A DNA stretch of 64,000 nucleotides from Motilibacter rhizosphaerae (GCF_004216915.1 NZ_SGXD01000002.1:372001-436000); one strand, 5' to 3'. Shown: positions 51,469-61,570, numbered from the stretch's first letter. Notes: generated by a model not told the origin, from the letters alone. Program-made: numbers and translations.

Positions 51469-53820
51469 TCACCGGCGGCGCACCAGGGCGGGGCCCGCGG
51501 GCGTCGCGAGCACGGCGAGGTCGCCGTCGTCGTCGGTCCGCCCGACGACCGCCCCCGCCCCGCGCAGCAGGTCCAGCGTGGCCGGCGCCGGGTGGCCGTA
51601 GTCGTTGCTCTTGCCCACGGAGACGAGCGCGACCCGCGGGCGCAGGCCGGTGAGGAACCCGGGGTCCTGGTGGACCGAGCCGTGGTGCGGCACCTTCAGC
51701 ACGTCCACGCCCGAGTCCAACGGCGGCGAGCCGAGGTGGAGCGCGGCCTGCGAGACCGGCGTGACGTCGCCGGTCAGCAGGATGCGCAGACCGGCGCTGC
51801 GCACGAGCAGCACGACGCTGGCGTCGTTCGGGTCCTCGCCGGCGGTGACCGACGCGGGCGCGAGGACCTCCGCGCTGCCGCCCGACCAGGTCCAGGTCGT
51901 CCCCGGGACGGCGACGACGGGCTCGATGCCGCGGGCGGCGACCCAGCCCGCGACCCGGCGCGCCTCCCCCGGCGGCTCGGCGAGCGGGCTGACGAGCAGC
52001 GTGCCGACGCTGCGACCGCGCAGCGCACCCGGCAGGCCCTCCACGTGGTCGGCGTGGTCGTGGGTGAGGACGAGCAGGGCGACCCGGTGCACCCCGAGCG
52101 TGCGCAGGCAGCGGTCGGCCGCAGCGGGGTCGGGACCCGTGTCCACGACGACCGCGGTCCCGGGCTCGCTGGTCGAGAGCACGAGGCCGTCCCCCTGCCC
52201 GACGTCGCAGGCCACGACGACCCAGCCCTCAGGCGGCCAGTGCGGCGCGGACAGCCGCAGCGCCAGCAGGGCGAGGACCGCGGCCAGGGCGGGCACGACG
52301 ACGGGGCGCGCGAGCACCCGCGGCCCGGCCCACCAGCCGAGGGCGACGAGCACGGCCAGCCCGAGCGCCGCCGGCACGCCGGAGGGCCACGGCACGGCCC
52401 CGCCGGGGAGCCGGCTCGCCACCGCCGCGACGAGCACGACCAGCCCGGCCGGCACGGCGCCCAGCAGGGCGAGCACCCGGGCGACCGGCAGGCAGAGCGG
52501 TGCCACCAGGGCCGCGGCGACGCCGAGCAGCGTGGCGGGGGCGACGAGCGGGGCGACGAGGAGGTTCGCCGGGACCGCCACGAGGCTGACCTGCCCCGAG
52601 AGCAGCACGACCACGGGCACGGTCGCGAGGTGCGCCGCGACCGGCACCGCGAGCGCCTGCGCCGCCGGGAGCGGGAGCCCGCGCCGCCGCAGCGCCGCCG
52701 TGAGCGGGGGCGCGAGCAGGAGCAGCGCGGCCGTCGCCAGGACCGAGAGCGCGAAGCCGTAGGAGCGGGCCTGCCAGGGGTCGCCGACGACGAGGACGAG
52801 CACCGCGGCGGCGAGCGCCGGGAGCGGCGCCGTCGGCCTGCCCGCCGCCGTGCCGAGCAGCGCGACGACGCCCATCGCCGCCGCGCGCAGCACGCTCGGC
52901 TGCGGGCGCGCGAGGACGACGAACCCGGCGAGCGCGAGCAGCCCCAGCGCGGGGAGCCAGCGGCCGCGGACGCCGGCCCAGCGGCCGAGCAGCAGGGCCG
53001 CCCCCACGACGAACGCGACGTTGGCCCCGGACACGGCCACCAGGTGGGTCAGCCCCGCCGTCCGGAACTCCGCCCGCACGGCGTCGGGCAGCAGGCCGGT
53101 GTCGCCGTCGACGAGCCCCGGGAGCAGGCCGCGCGGCCCGCTCGGCAGCCCCGCCACCGCCCGGCGCAGGCCGGCGCGCAGGCTCCCCGCCCCGCGCTGC
53201 AGCAGCGAGGGCGGCCGCACGTGGTCCGGAGCGCCCGCGACCACGAGGGTCGCCGCGGCCCCCGAGCCCGGCTCGGCGGCGGTGAGGCGGCCGTGCGCGA
53301 CGACGTGCTGGCTGGGCAGCAGGGCGGCCCACCGGGAGTCGCGGGCCAGCAGCTCGGCGGGGAGGCGGACGCGCCACCGCGTACCGCGTGCGGTGACGGC
53401 CTCGACCCGCACCGGGAGCGCCACCATCCCCTGGTCGGGCCGGCCCGGGCGCGGGCGTGCGGCGAGGACCACGGGGTCGCCGGTGACGACGACGTCCGCG
53501 GTCGCGCTCGCGCCGACCGCCGCGAGGGCGTGCACCGGGCCCGCGCGCAGCGGAGCGGCGCGGGCCAGTCCCACGCCCAGCCCGAGCGCCCCGGCGAGGG
53601 CGACCGCGCCGACGACCCTGGCCCGTGGCCCGGGACGGAGGACGACCGCACCGGCCAGCAGGAGGAGCAGGACCACCGCCGCCACGACCAGCCGCGCCGC
53701 CCCGACGAGGCCGCACCAGGCACCGGCCCACGCGCCCAGCGCCGGCAGCACGAGGCGCAGGTCGGCCGGCTCCGCGTGAGGAGCGCTCGCGGCGGGACGC
53801 GCCGGTGCAGCGCCCGTCAC
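51469..53820 (-). CDS. comEC: ComEC/Rec2-family DNA uptake channel protein
   Basis: This 783-residue membrane protein moves single-stranded DNA across the cytoplasmic membrane. N-terminal helices and an OB-like external domain lead to the competence domain (about 250-530; TAGLTHLVAVSGANVAFVVGAALLL). The C-terminal metallo-beta-lactamase domain (about 570-783) has CDVGQGDGLVL, LTHDHADHVEG with metal ligands, LLTGDVTPVSQ and PHHGSVHQDP. All key motifs are present, so the channel should work. GTG 53820 overlaps the comEA stop. Whether this organism is naturally competent is not shown. Confidence 0.94.
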   Translation of the reverse strand: MTGAAPARPAASAPHAEPADLRLVLPALGAWAGAWCGLVGAARLVVAAVVLLLLLAGAVVLRPGPRARVVGAVALAGALGLGVGLARAAPLRAGPVHALAAVGASATADVVVTGDPVVLAARPRPGRPDQGMVALPVRVEAVTARGTRWRVRLPAELLARDSRWAALLPSQHVVAHGRLTAAEPGSGAAATLVVAGAPDHVRPPSLLQRGAGSLRAGLRRAVAGLPSGPRGLLPGLVDGDTGLLPDAVRAEFRTAGLTHLVAVSGANVAFVVGAALLLGRWAGVRGRWLPALGLLALAGFVVLARPQPSVLRAAAMGVVALLGTAAGRPTAPLPALAAAVLVLVVGDPWQARSYGFALSVLATAALLLLAPPLTAALRRRGLPLPAAQALAVPVAAHLATVPVVVLLSGQVSLVAVPANLLVAPLVAPATLLGVAAALVAPLCLPVARVLALLGAVPAGLVVLVAAVASRLPGGAVPWPSGVPAALGLAVLVALGWWAGPRVLARPVVVPALAAVLALLALRLSAPHWPPEGWVVVACDVGQGDGLVLSTSEPGTAVVVDTGPDPAAADRCLRTLGVHRVALLVLTHDHADHVEGLPGALRGRSVGTLLVSPLAEPPGEARRVAGWVAARGIEPVVAVPGTTWTWSGGSAEVLAPASVTAGEDPNDASVVLLVRSAGLRILLTGDVTPVSQAALHLGSPPLDSGVDVLKVPHHGSVHQDPGFLTGLRPRVALVSVGKSNDYGHPAPATLDLLRGAGAVVGRTDDDGDLAVLATPAGPALVRRR

Positions 53821-54776
53821 ACCCGGACCCGCTTGCGCAGGTCGGCGAGCCGGGCGTCCCCGATCCCGCCGACCTCGCGCAGCTCGTCGACGCTGCTGAA
53901 GCGCCCGTGGGCGGTGCGCCAGTCGAGGATGCGCTGCGCCAGCACGGGGCCGACGCCGGGCAGGCCGTCGAGGTCCCCCGCCGTGGCGGCGTTGAGGTCG
54001 AGCAGACCGCCCGCACCCGTGCCCGTCGCGCTCCCAGCGGCGGTGCCCCCGGCCGCCGGCGGCGGCTGCGCCGCGCTCGGCGCGAGCACCTCCCCCACCG
54101 CCGGGACCACCAGCTGCTCGCCGTCGACGAGCGGACGGGCGAGGTCGAGCTGGCGGAGGTCCGCGCGCGGGGCGGCACCCCCGGCGAGCTCGACGGCGTC
54201 GGTGACCCGCGAGCCGGCCGGCAGCCGCACCACCCCCGCACGGCGGACGCGTCCCTCCACGTCCACGACGACCTCCGCAGCCGCGGCCGACGGGGGTGCC
54301 GCGGCACCGGTGCCGGTGACCACGGCCGCGCTGCTCGACGGGCGGGCGGCCGCCGCAGCAGCAGGAGGGGCGAGCTCGGCGTGCGGGCGCTGGAGCAGCC
54401 AGGCCAGGGCGACGCCCAGGGCCGCCGCAGCCGCGAGGGCGGCGCACGCGAGCAGCGCGGGGCGCGACATCGCGGTCTCGGCCCGGTGCCGGGCGAGCAG
54501 CGCGCCCCCCGCCGCTCGCGGCGGCGCCGGCGCGGGCACCGGGAGGCCGCCGTCGACCGGGGACGGGTCCGCCGGCTCCTCCGCGAGCCAGCCCGTCCCG
54601 TCGTCGGGGACCCAGGGCCGCCCCTCCTGGACCGGCACGTCCGGCCCGAGGGTCGCGACAGGCAGCGTCAGCGCCCGCAGCCGGCGGACCGCGGGACCCC
54701 GGTCGGTGCTCGGGCCGCCGGGCGGGGAGTCGTCGGACCAGGAGGACCAGGAGTGCCTGGCGGAGGGGGGCGCCAC
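53817..54776 (-). CDS. comEA: ComEA-like DNA-binding protein (SLBB and helix-hairpin-helix)
   Basis: This 319-residue protein captures double-stranded DNA outside the membrane. It has a long cytoplasmic, disordered N-terminus of about 105 residues rich in Pro, Ser and Asp. One transmembrane helix (LLACAALAAAAALGVALAWLL) follows, then an Ala-rich stalk, an SLBB domain (about 175-235; VDVEGRVRRAGVVRLPAGSRVTDAV) and the ComEA helix-hairpin-helix (LLDLNAATAGDLDGLPGVGPVLAQRILDWRTAHG). I chose GTG 54776 because TAGCGT sits seven bases before it. The long N-terminal tail is unusual. Confidence 0.9.
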   Translation of the reverse strand: MAPPSARHSWSSWSDDSPPGGPSTDRGPAVRRLRALTLPVATLGPDVPVQEGRPWVPDDGTGWLAEEPADPSPVDGGLPVPAPAPPRAAGGALLARHRAETAMSRPALLACAALAAAAALGVALAWLLQRPHAELAPPAAAAAARPSSSAAVVTGTGAAAPPSAAAAEVVVDVEGRVRRAGVVRLPAGSRVTDAVELAGGAAPRADLRQLDLARPLVDGEQLVVPAVGEVLAPSAAQPPPAAGGTAAGSATGTGAGGLLDLNAATAGDLDGLPGVGPVLAQRILDWRTAHGRFSSVDELREVGGIGDARLADLRKRVRV

Positions 54777-54882
54777 GACCGCGACGCTAGGCAGCGGGGC
54801 GCGCCGCCGCGTACGGCGACGTCCCCCTGGGGACAAGCTCTCCCCGGCGCGCAGCCACTCCCTGTGGACGGACGCGCCGCGG

Positions 54883-55755
54883 TCAGCCGGGCAGCTGGTC
54901 GAGCAGCTCGCGAGGCAGGCCGCCCACGGCCACGCCGAGGACGCCGGGGCCGGCGTGGGCGCCCACCACGGGCCCGATCTCCCGGACCTCCGGGCGCAGG
55001 CCACCGGCCCGCAGCTCGGCGGCGAGCTCCTCCGCCGCCGACTGGGCTCCCAGGTGCTGGACCCCCGCCACGACCTCGCGACCGCGGCCGCGGAGCAGGG
55101 CCGCGTGCCCGAGGGCCCGGTGCACCATCCGCTCGCGGGCGCGGGCCGTGGTGCGGACGCGCTCGAGCAGCTCCACCCGGCCACCGGTGACGTGCAGGAC
55201 CGGGCGCACCGCGAGCGCCGTGCCGGCGACCGCCTGGCCGGTCGTGATCCGTCCGCCGCGGCGCAGGTGCTCGAGGCTCGGCACGACGAAGGCGAGCCGC
55301 GTCTCCCCCGCGACCCGCAGGACCGTCCGCGCCACCGCCTCCGCGTCGAGCCCGGCAGCGGCGGCCGCGACCCCGGCGGCGACCGACCAGCCGAGCGGCA
55401 GGCCCACCGTGCCGGCGTCGAGCACGTGCACCGGCACGGACGCGTCCTCCGCGCCCTGCCGCGCGGCGAGCACGGTGCTCGACAGCGACTCCGGCAGGTG
55501 CACGGAGACGACCGCCTCGGCGCCCAGCGCTGCGGCCGCGGCGTACGCGGTGCGCAGCGCGCGCGGCGACGGCGCGGCCGTGCTGACGGAGTGCTTGCCC
55601 TGCAGCAGCTCCGGCAGCCGGTCGGCGTCGAGCTCGGAGGGCGAGCCGTCGACGACGAGCGTCACCGGCACCGTCGTCAGCCAGCCCTCCGGCACACCGC
55701 CGAGCAGGGCCGGGAGCGTCGCGGTGCCGTCCGTGACCAGCGCGACGGTGCGCAC
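54883..55755 (-). CDS. DegV-family fatty-acid-binding protein
   Basis: This 290-residue protein binds fatty acids and may present them to fatty acid kinase. It begins TVALVTDGTATLP and has the lipid-pocket motifs HSVSTAAPSPRALRTAY, VVSVHLPESLSSTVLAARQGA and VLDAGTVGLPLGW. The C-terminal part has LEHLRRGGRITTGQA and VVGAHAGPGVLGVAV. GTG 55755 starts four bases after the leuS stop, so the two are co-transcribed. leuS-DegV-comEA is the usual actinobacterial order. Confidence 0.92.
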   Translation of the reverse strand: MRTVALVTDGTATLPALLGGVPEGWLTTVPVTLVVDGSPSELDADRLPELLQGKHSVSTAAPSPRALRTAYAAAAALGAEAVVSVHLPESLSSTVLAARQGAEDASVPVHVLDAGTVGLPLGWSVAAGVAAAAAGLDAEAVARTVLRVAGETRLAFVVPSLEHLRRGGRITTGQAVAGTALAVRPVLHVTGGRVELLERVRTTARARERMVHRALGHAALLRGRGREVVAGVQHLGAQSAAEELAAELRAGGLRPEVREIGPVVGAHAGPGVLGVAVGGLPRELLDQLPG

Positions 55756-55759
55756 CGGC

Positions 55760-58606
55760 TCAGGCAGGGACGATGTTGACGAGCTTGGGCGCGCGCACGA
55801 TGACCGTACGGATCCCCCGCTCCCCGAGCGAGCGCCGGACCCCCTCGGAGGCGAGCGCCAGCTCGCGCAGCGCGTCCTCGCCGATGTCCGGGGCGACGTC
55901 GAGCCGGTCGCGCACCTTGCCCGCGACCTGCACCACGCACACGACCGTCTCCTCAGCGAGCAGCGCGGGGTCGGCCACCGGGAAGGGCTCGTGCGCAAGC
56001 GATCCTGCGTGCCCGAGGCGGGACCACAGCTCCTCGGCGACGTGGGGGGCGAGCGGCGCGAGCAGCAGCACGAGCGGCTCGACCACGGAGCGCGGCGGGG
56101 TCCCTCCGCGCTTGGTCACCGCGTTGTTCAGCTCGATGAGCTTCGCGACCGCGGTGTTGAAGCGCAGCGCCTCGAAGTCCGCGCGCACGCCCTCGATCGT
56201 GCGGTGCAGCACGCGGAGAAGCTCGGTGTCGGGCTCGACGTCGCCGACGACCAGCTCGCCGGTCTCCTCGGAGACGACATTGCGCCAGAGCCGCTGCAGG
56301 AAGCGGAAGGAGCCGACGACCGCGCGCGTCTCCCACGGGCGCGACACCTCGAGCGGGCCCATGCTCATCTCGTAGAGGCGCAGGGTGTCCGCGCCGTACT
56401 CCGCGGCCATCTCGTCCGGCGTCACGCTGTTCTTCAGCGACTTGCCCATCTTGCCGTACTCGCGCTGCACCGGCTCGCCCTGCCAGGTCCAGCCGCCGTC
56501 GGCCTCCTCGACCTCGGCGGCGGGGACGTAGACCCCGCGCGCGTCGGTGTAGGCGTAGGCCTGGATGTAGCCCTGGTTGAAGAGCTTGTGGTACGGCTCG
56601 GAGCTCGAGACGTAGCCCAGGTCGTGCAGCACCTTGTGCCAGAACCTGCTGTACAGCAGGTGGAGCACGGCGTGCTCGACGCCGCCGACGTAGAGGTCGA
56701 CCCCGCCCGTCGCGCCCTCGGCACGGGGGCCCATCCAGTAGCGCTCGTTCTCGGGCTCCACCAGGCGCTGCTCGTCGACGGGGTCGATGTAGCGCAGGTG
56801 GTACCAGCACGAGCCCGCCCAGTTGGGCATGGTGTTGGTGTCGCGCCGGTACTTCTTCGGCCCGTCGCCGAGGTCGAGGGTGACCTCGACCCACTCGGGG
56901 TTGCGCCCGAGCGGCGCCTCGGGGTCGCTCTGCGCGTCGTCGGGGTCGAAGGTCCGCGGCGAGTAGTCCGACACCTCGGGCAGCGTCACCGGCAGCATCG
57001 ACTCGGGCAGCGGCACGACACGGCCGTCCTCGTCGTAGACCACCGGGAAGGGCTCGCCCCAGTAGCGCTGGCGGCTGAACAGCCAGTCCCGCAGCTTGTA
57101 CGTCGTGGTGCCCGACCCGGCGCCGAGCTCCTCGAGCCGGGCGATGGCGGCGGCCTTGGCCTCGGTCCGGCCCAGCCCGTCGAGGAAGCCGGAGTTGATC
57201 GTCGCGCCGTCGCCGGTGTAGGCGGAGTCGTCGGCGAAGCCCTCCGGCGGCTGCACGGTGCGGACCACGGGGAGGCCGAACGCCTGCGCGAAGTCCCAGT
57301 CGCGCTGGTCCTCCGCGGGCACGGCCATGATGGCGCCAGTGCCGTAGCCCGCCAGCACGTAGTCGGCGATGAAGACCGGGATCTCCTTGCCCGACAGCGG
57401 GTTCACGGCGTACGCGCCGGTGAAGACGCCGGTCTTCTCGCGCGAGTCGGCGGTGCGCTCCTCCTCGGACTTCGCCGCGGCGCGGGCCCGGTAGGCTTCT
57501 ACGGCCTCGGCGGGCGTGGCGGCTCCGCCGGTCCAGCGCTCGTCGACGCCCTCCGGCCACGCGGCGGCCGTGATGGTGTCGACGAGCTCGTGCTCGGGGG
57601 CGAGGACGACGTAGGTGGCGCCGAACAGCGTGTCCGGGCGCGTGGTGAAGACGCGCACCGAGGAAGCGCTGGCGGACAGCGAGAAGTCGACATGCGCACC
57701 GTTCGAGCGGCCGATCCAGTTGCGCTGCATGAGCTTCACGGGCTCGGGCCAGTCGAGCCGGTCGAGGTCGTCGACCAGCCGGTCGGCGTACGCCGTGATG
57801 CGCATCATCCACTGGCGCAGGTTGCGCTTGAACACGGGGAAGTTGCCGCGCTCGCTGCGCCCGTCGGCGGTGACCTCCTCGTTGGCGAGGACGGTGCCGA
57901 GGCCCGGGCACCAGTTGACCGGCGCGTTCGAGCGGTAGGCCAGTCGCTCCTGGTCGAGCAGCTCGGCCCGCTCGTCACCGGTGAGCTCGCTCCACGCACG
58001 GCCGTCGGGGGTGGGCCGCTCCCCCGAGGCGTACGCGGCTTCGAGCTCGGCGATGGGGCGGGCACGGCCAGCCTCGCGGTCGTACCAGGAGGCGTGGACC
58101 TGCAGGAAGATCCACTGGGTCCAGCGGTAGTAGTCCGGGTCGATCGTCGAGATCGAGCGCCGCGCGTCGTGGCCCAGACCGAGCCGCCCGAGCTGCACGC
58201 GCATCGTCGCGATGTTGCCCTCGGTGGTGACGCGGGGGTGCTGGCCCGTCTGCACGGCGTACTGCTCGGCGGGCAGGCCGAACGCGTCGAAGCCGAGCGT
58301 GTGCAGGACGTTGTAGCCCGTCATGCGCGAGTAGCGCGCGAACACGTCCGTCGCGATGTAGCCCAGCGGGTGCCCGACGTGGATGCCCGAGCCCGAGGGG
58401 TACGGGAACATGTCCATGACGAAGCGCTTCGGGCGGTCGTCGACCGGGCCCGCGAGGGCGCCGACGGGGTTGGGCGCCTCGAAGGTCCCCTCCGCCGTCC
58501 AGCGCTCCTGCCAGCGGCGCTCCAGGTCGCCGGCGAGCGCGGCCGTGTAGCGGTGCGCCGGAGCGGCGTCGTCGTCCACACGGGGGTCTGCGCTGGCCGT
58601 CGTCAT
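55760..58606 (-). CDS. leuS: Leucine--tRNA ligase
   Basis: This 948-residue class I synthetase has the HIGH-type motif HVGH in [16 protein letters not shown] (about 74-89). An editing domain carries the [20 protein letters not shown] motif. A KMSKS-type loop is spelled KMGKSLKN, and a long C-terminal anticodon region follows. I chose ATG 58606 ([13 protein letters not shown]), where TAGGCT lies eight bases upstream; further upstream codons are an antisense artefact. The length is at the upper end, with extra insertions between the HIGH motif and the editing domain. Confidence 0.97.
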   Translation of the reverse strand: MTTASADPRVDDDAAPAHRYTAALAGDLERRWQERWTAEGTFEAPNPVGALAGPVDDRPKRFVMDMFPYPSGSGIHVGHPLGYIATDVFARYSRMTGYNVLHTLGFDAFGLPAEQYAVQTGQHPRVTTEGNIATMRVQLGRLGLGHDARRSISTIDPDYYRWTQWIFLQVHASWYDREAGRARPIAELEAAYASGERPTPDGRAWSELTGDERAELLDQERLAYRSNAPVNWCPGLGTVLANEEVTADGRSERGNFPVFKRNLRQWMMRITAYADRLVDDLDRLDWPEPVKLMQRNWIGRSNGAHVDFSLSASASSVRVFTTRPDTLFGATYVVLAPEHELVDTITAAAWPEGVDERWTGGAATPAEAVEAYRARAAAKSEEERTADSREKTGVFTGAYAVNPLSGKEIPVFIADYVLAGYGTGAIMAVPAEDQRDWDFAQAFGLPVVRTVQPPEGFADDSAYTGDGATINSGFLDGLGRTEAKAAAIARLEELGAGSGTTTYKLRDWLFSRQRYWGEPFPVVYDEDGRVVPLPESMLPVTLPEVSDYSPRTFDPDDAQSDPEAPLGRNPEWVEVTLDLGDGPKKYRRDTNTMPNWAGSCWYHLRYIDPVDEQRLVEPENERYWMGPRAEGATGGVDLYVGGVEHAVLHLLYSRFWHKVLHDLGYVSSSEPYHKLFNQGYIQAYAYTDARGVYVPAAEVEEADGGWTWQGEPVQREYGKMGKSLKNSVTPDEMAAEYGADTLRLYEMSMGPLEVSRPWETRAVVGSFRFLQRLWRNVVSEETGELVVGDVEPDTELLRVLHRTIEGVRADFEALRFNTAVAKLIELNNAVTKRGGTPPRSVVEPLVLLLAPLAPHVAEELWSRLGHAGSLAHEPFPVADPALLAEETVVCVVQVAGKVRDRLDVAPDIGEDALRELALASEGVRRSLGERGIRTVIVRAPKLVNIVPA

Positions 58607-58670
58607 GACGGGCAAGCCTACCGTCGGCGGCGCAGCGGCCCTCCCGGCGGCAGGGGGGCCGAGCGGGCGG

Positions 58671-59618
58671 TCAGGGGGTGTCGGACGAGGAGTGCGTGTC
58701 GTCGGACGGCTGGGGCACGGCGGACTCGCCGGCGGTGGGGCGGCGCTGGATCGAGCGCGCGCGCAGCTCCTCGGCGGCGCGGACGAGCAGCGTCTCGAGC
58801 GTGCCGGAGTCCCACGGCGGCAGCATGGCGCCGCCGACGGTGATGCGGCCGGACCACACGGCACGGTCGAGGGTCTCGTCGGCGCCGAGGCGGCGGCGGA
58901 TGCGCCGCTCGAGCTCCGTGGGCTCGACGCCGGCACCCTGGCCGACGGTGCAGAAGACCTGGTCCTGCCAGCGGGCGACGACGTCGGTCGTCCGCGTCAC
59001 CGCGCGCAGCGCCTCGGCGAGCGCGACGAGCACGTCGGAGACCGCGTCCGCGCCGTGCGCGGCGCGCGCCTCGGCGAGCCCGCCGATCTCCACGAACGTG
59101 CAGTAGACCGCGTCACCCTGCCGGCGGGCGGTCTCGACGATCTGCTTGCCGACGAGCTCGAGCCCGTGGTGGTTGGCGACCCCGGTCAGCGGGTCGCGCA
59201 CGCTGACCGCGTCGACCGCGGCGCGCGCTGCTTCGAGGGCGAGCCGCAGCGAGCGCACGCGGACCGCCACCGCCTCGGCGACGCCCGCGGCGAGCAGCCA
59301 GCCGAGCACCAGCCACAGCGGCCCGGCGACGCTGCCCTGCCCGCGCAGGGCGACGACGACGCAGCCCACCAGCAGGGTGGCCGCCGCGGCGCCGAGCGCC
59401 ACGAGGCGCTCCCGCTGCGGCAGCGACAGGGCCGCCGTGCCCGCCAGGGCGACGGGGACCACGGCCAGCGGTGCTGTCGTCGCGGCGGCGACCGCCGTCA
59501 CGAGGGCGGCCAGCGCGACGACCCCGAGCACCAGCGCAGCCCAGGTGACGAGCCCGCCGGGGGTACGCGCCAGGCGCGCCCGCAGCCGGGCCCACTCGTC
59601 CATCCACAGCACGCTCAC
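58671..59618 (-). CDS. Membrane protein with a degenerate GGDEF domain
   Basis: This 315-residue protein has four to five N-terminal hydrophobic helices (about 18-110). A GGDEF-fold domain (about 135-290) is recognisable by [21 protein letters not shown]. The catalytic GGDEF is replaced by WQDQV ([13 protein letters not shown]). The nucleotide/metal motif that is usually D-x-D-x-F is VEIGGLAEA. It therefore should not make c-di-GMP and may act as a receptor or scaffold. The tail is Ser/Asp-rich. I chose GTG 59618; a GTG at 59612 is also possible. Confidence 0.8.
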   Translation of the reverse strand: MSVLWMDEWARLRARLARTPGGLVTWAALVLGVVALAALVTAVAAATTAPLAVVPVALAGTAALSLPQRERLVALGAAAATLLVGCVVVALRGQGSVAGPLWLVLGWLLAAGVAEAVAVRVRSLRLALEAARAAVDAVSVRDPLTGVANHHGLELVGKQIVETARRQGDAVYCTFVEIGGLAEARAAHGADAVSDVLVALAEALRAVTRTTDVVARWQDQVFCTVGQGAGVEPTELERRIRRRLGADETLDRAVWSGRITVGGAMLPPWDSGTLETLLVRAAEELRARSIQRRPTAGESAVPQPSDDTHSSSDTP

Positions 59619-59754
59619 GCGGCCATCATCGACCGTCCGCGCCCGAAACTGAAGGCCCCAGCCGGATGACGGCCAGGCGGGTCTCCCCCCACCGCCCGGT
59701 GCCGGGTCCGTCACAGGGCGGTTGCCGACCAGGGGCCGGGGGCAACTCGGTGCA

Positions 59755-61398
59755 GTGACGAAGCCCCCCACCGCCCGCACCGCCCCGGCCGTCCCTCCGG
59801 AGGTGCTGCAGACCGCCCGGGAGGTCTTCGGGTGGGAGGAGCTGCGCCCCGGCCAGGGCGAGGCGGTGGCGGCGGTGCTCGCCGGGCGCGACGCCCTGGT
59901 CGTGATGCCGACGGGGGCGGGCAAGTCCGCGACGTACCAGCTGCCGGGGCTGCACCTGCCCGGGCCCACGCTCGTCGTCTCCCCGCTGCTCGCGCTCCAG
60001 CGCGACCAGGCCGAGGGGCTCGGCGCGCACGAGGGCGCGACCCGTACGGTCCGCGGGGCGGTGCTCAACTCCGACCTCGGCGTCCGCGAGCGCGCGGAGG
60101 TCCTCGCCGACGTGCGCGAGGGGCGGGCCGAGTTCCTCTTCCTCGCCCCCGAGCAGCTGGGCAACGACGAGGTGCTCGAGGAGGTGCGCGCCCTGGCCCC
60201 GTCGCTCGTGGCCGTCGACGAGGCCCACTGCATCTCCTCGTGGGGCCACGACTTCCGCCCGGACTACCTGCGCCTCGGCGCGTACCTCGAGGCGCTCGGG
60301 GGCCCGCCGGTCATCGCGCTGACGGCGACGGCCGCTCCCCCGGTCCGCGACGACATCGTCGAGCGGCTCGGCCTGCGCGACCCGTTCGTGCTGGTCCAGG
60401 GGTTCGCCCGGGAGAACATCCGGCTCGAGGTGGTGCGCCCGCAGGACGGCGGCGAGCAGCGCGAGCAGGTGCTCCTCCGCGCGGCGGCGAGCCCGAAGCC
60501 GCAGATCGTCTACGTCGCGACCCGCCGCGACGCCGAGGAGGTGACGGGCTCGCTGGAGGAGCTCGGCCTGCGATCCGCGGCGTACCACGCGGGCCTGCGC
60601 AGGTCGCTGCGCGAGGACGTGCACACGCGGTTCCTCGACGGCGGGCTCGACGTCGTCGTCGCGACGAGCGCCTTCGGCATGGGCATCGACAAGCCGGACG
60701 TCCGCAGCGTCGTGCACGCCGCCGTCCCCGGCTCGCTGGACGAGTACTACCAGGAGGTGGGCCGCGCAGGCCGGGACGGCGAGCCGAGCGAGGCCGTCCT
60801 CTTCTACCGCCCGGAGGACCTGGGCCTGCGGCGCTTCTTCGCCTCGGGCGTGCTCAAGCGCGACGAGCTCGTCGGCGTGGCCAGGCTGCGCGCCGGCGGC
60901 GTCGGCGAGGAGGAGATGCGCGAGCGCACCGGCTTCGGGCCGCGCAAGCTGCCGCGGCTGCTCTCCGCGCTCGAGGAGGCCGCCGAGCAGCAGCCGGACG
61001 CCGGGCCCGAGGAGCTGGCCGACGCCGCGGTCGCGGCGAGCGAGGCGCAGCAGCGGCTGGAGCGCTCGCGCGTCGAGATGGTGCGCGGGTACGCCGAGAC
61101 CGCCGGCTGCCGGCGCCAGTTCGTCCTCGGCTACTTCGGCGAGGAGGCGCCCGGGCCCTGCGGCAACTGCGACAACTGCCTGTCCGGGTCCAGCGCGAGC
61201 GTCGAGGGAGAGGTGCCGGAGGACGCGCCGTACGCGCTGCAAGGCACGGTGGCGCACCCGAGCTTCGGCACCGGCGTGGTGATGCGCTACGAGGACGACC
61301 GGGTGGTCGTGCTGTTCGAGACCGAGGGCTACAAGGTGCTCGGTCTCGACGCCGTCGAGTCGCACGGCCTGCTCGAGGCGGTGGAGGAGGCCGGCTGA
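59755..61398 (+). CDS. recQ: RecQ-family DNA helicase, short form
   Basis: This 547-residue ATP-dependent 3'-5' helicase has motif I MPTGAGKSATYQLP, the DEAH box VAVDEAHCISSWGHDFRPDY, the aromatic-rich loop and motif VI YYQEVGRAGRDGEPSEAVLF. A zinc-binding region has CRRQF and CGNCDNC (about 453-477). There is no full RQC winged helix or HRDC domain. Instead the end is a small beta-rich segment (GTVAHPSFGTGVVMRYEDDRVVVLFETEGYKVL) that is often seen on actinobacterial RecQ-like proteins. The start is GTG 59755. Confidence 0.92.
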   Translation: MTKPPTARTAPAVPPEVLQTAREVFGWEELRPGQGEAVAAVLAGRDALVVMPTGAGKSATYQLPGLHLPGPTLVVSPLLALQRDQAEGLGAHEGATRTVRGAVLNSDLGVRERAEVLADVREGRAEFLFLAPEQLGNDEVLEEVRALAPSLVAVDEAHCISSWGHDFRPDYLRLGAYLEALGGPPVIALTATAAPPVRDDIVERLGLRDPFVLVQGFARENIRLEVVRPQDGGEQREQVLLRAAASPKPQIVYVATRRDAEEVTGSLEELGLRSAAYHAGLRRSLREDVHTRFLDGGLDVVVATSAFGMGIDKPDVRSVVHAAVPGSLDEYYQEVGRAGRDGEPSEAVLFYRPEDLGLRRFFASGVLKRDELVGVARLRAGGVGEEEMRERTGFGPRKLPRLLSALEEAAEQQPDAGPEELADAAVAASEAQQRLERSRVEMVRGYAETAGCRRQFVLGYFGEEAPGPCGNCDNCLSGSSASVEGEVPEDAPYALQGTVAHPSFGTGVVMRYEDDRVVVLFETEGYKVLGLDAVESHGLLEAVEEAG

Positions 61399-61502
61399 GC
61401 GGGGCGCGGCGCCGGCACGTCGGGCGCGCCGAGCGCCTCGGCGGCACGGGCGGCCGTGATCACGGCCAGCACGGCTCCGCCGCGGCACGAGGACCCGGTC
61501 AT
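61329..61502 (-). CDS. Possible small protein antisense to the recQ 3' end
   Basis: A 57-codon frame begins MTGSSCRGGAVLAVITAARAAEALGAP and ends inside the recQ coding region on the other strand. It has a GGGAGG ribosome site five bases before its ATG and a well-formed promoter 39 bases upstream (61541-61570). The product is Ala/Pro/Ser-rich with two cysteines. It is similar to nothing I know. It may be only an untranslated RNA leader. Confidence 0.25.
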   Translation of the reverse strand: MTGSSCRGGAVLAVITAARAAEALGAPDVPAPRPAQPASSTASSRPCDSTASRPSTL

Positions 61503-61540
61503 CGTCGCCTCCCGCTGCTCGTCGCTGGCCCGTCAGGACA

Positions 61541-61570
61541 AGCGTAGAGCGGCGGTGTGGGCTGCGTCAC
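61541..61570 (-). promoter_or_regulatory. Promoter-like sequence firing towards recQ
   Basis: On the minus strand GTGACG (61570-61565), 18 bases, TACGCT (61546-61541) is a promoter of good quality. It lies in the 191-base gap between recQ and the convergent esterase gene. Transcription would run antisense into recQ. The gap also holds a perfect 16-base palindrome GGCCGTGATCACGGCC (61452-61467). Confidence 0.45.

Noticed and set aside
51592-55779. A 1395-codon open frame on the plus strand
   Set aside because: It is antisense to comEC, comEA and DegV, with Arg/Gly/Ala/Pro-rich low-complexity translation, a normal effect of very high GC.
55148-58843. A 1231-codon open frame on the plus strand
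   Set aside because: It is antisense to leuS and DegV; its composition is typical of shadow frames and no motif is seen.
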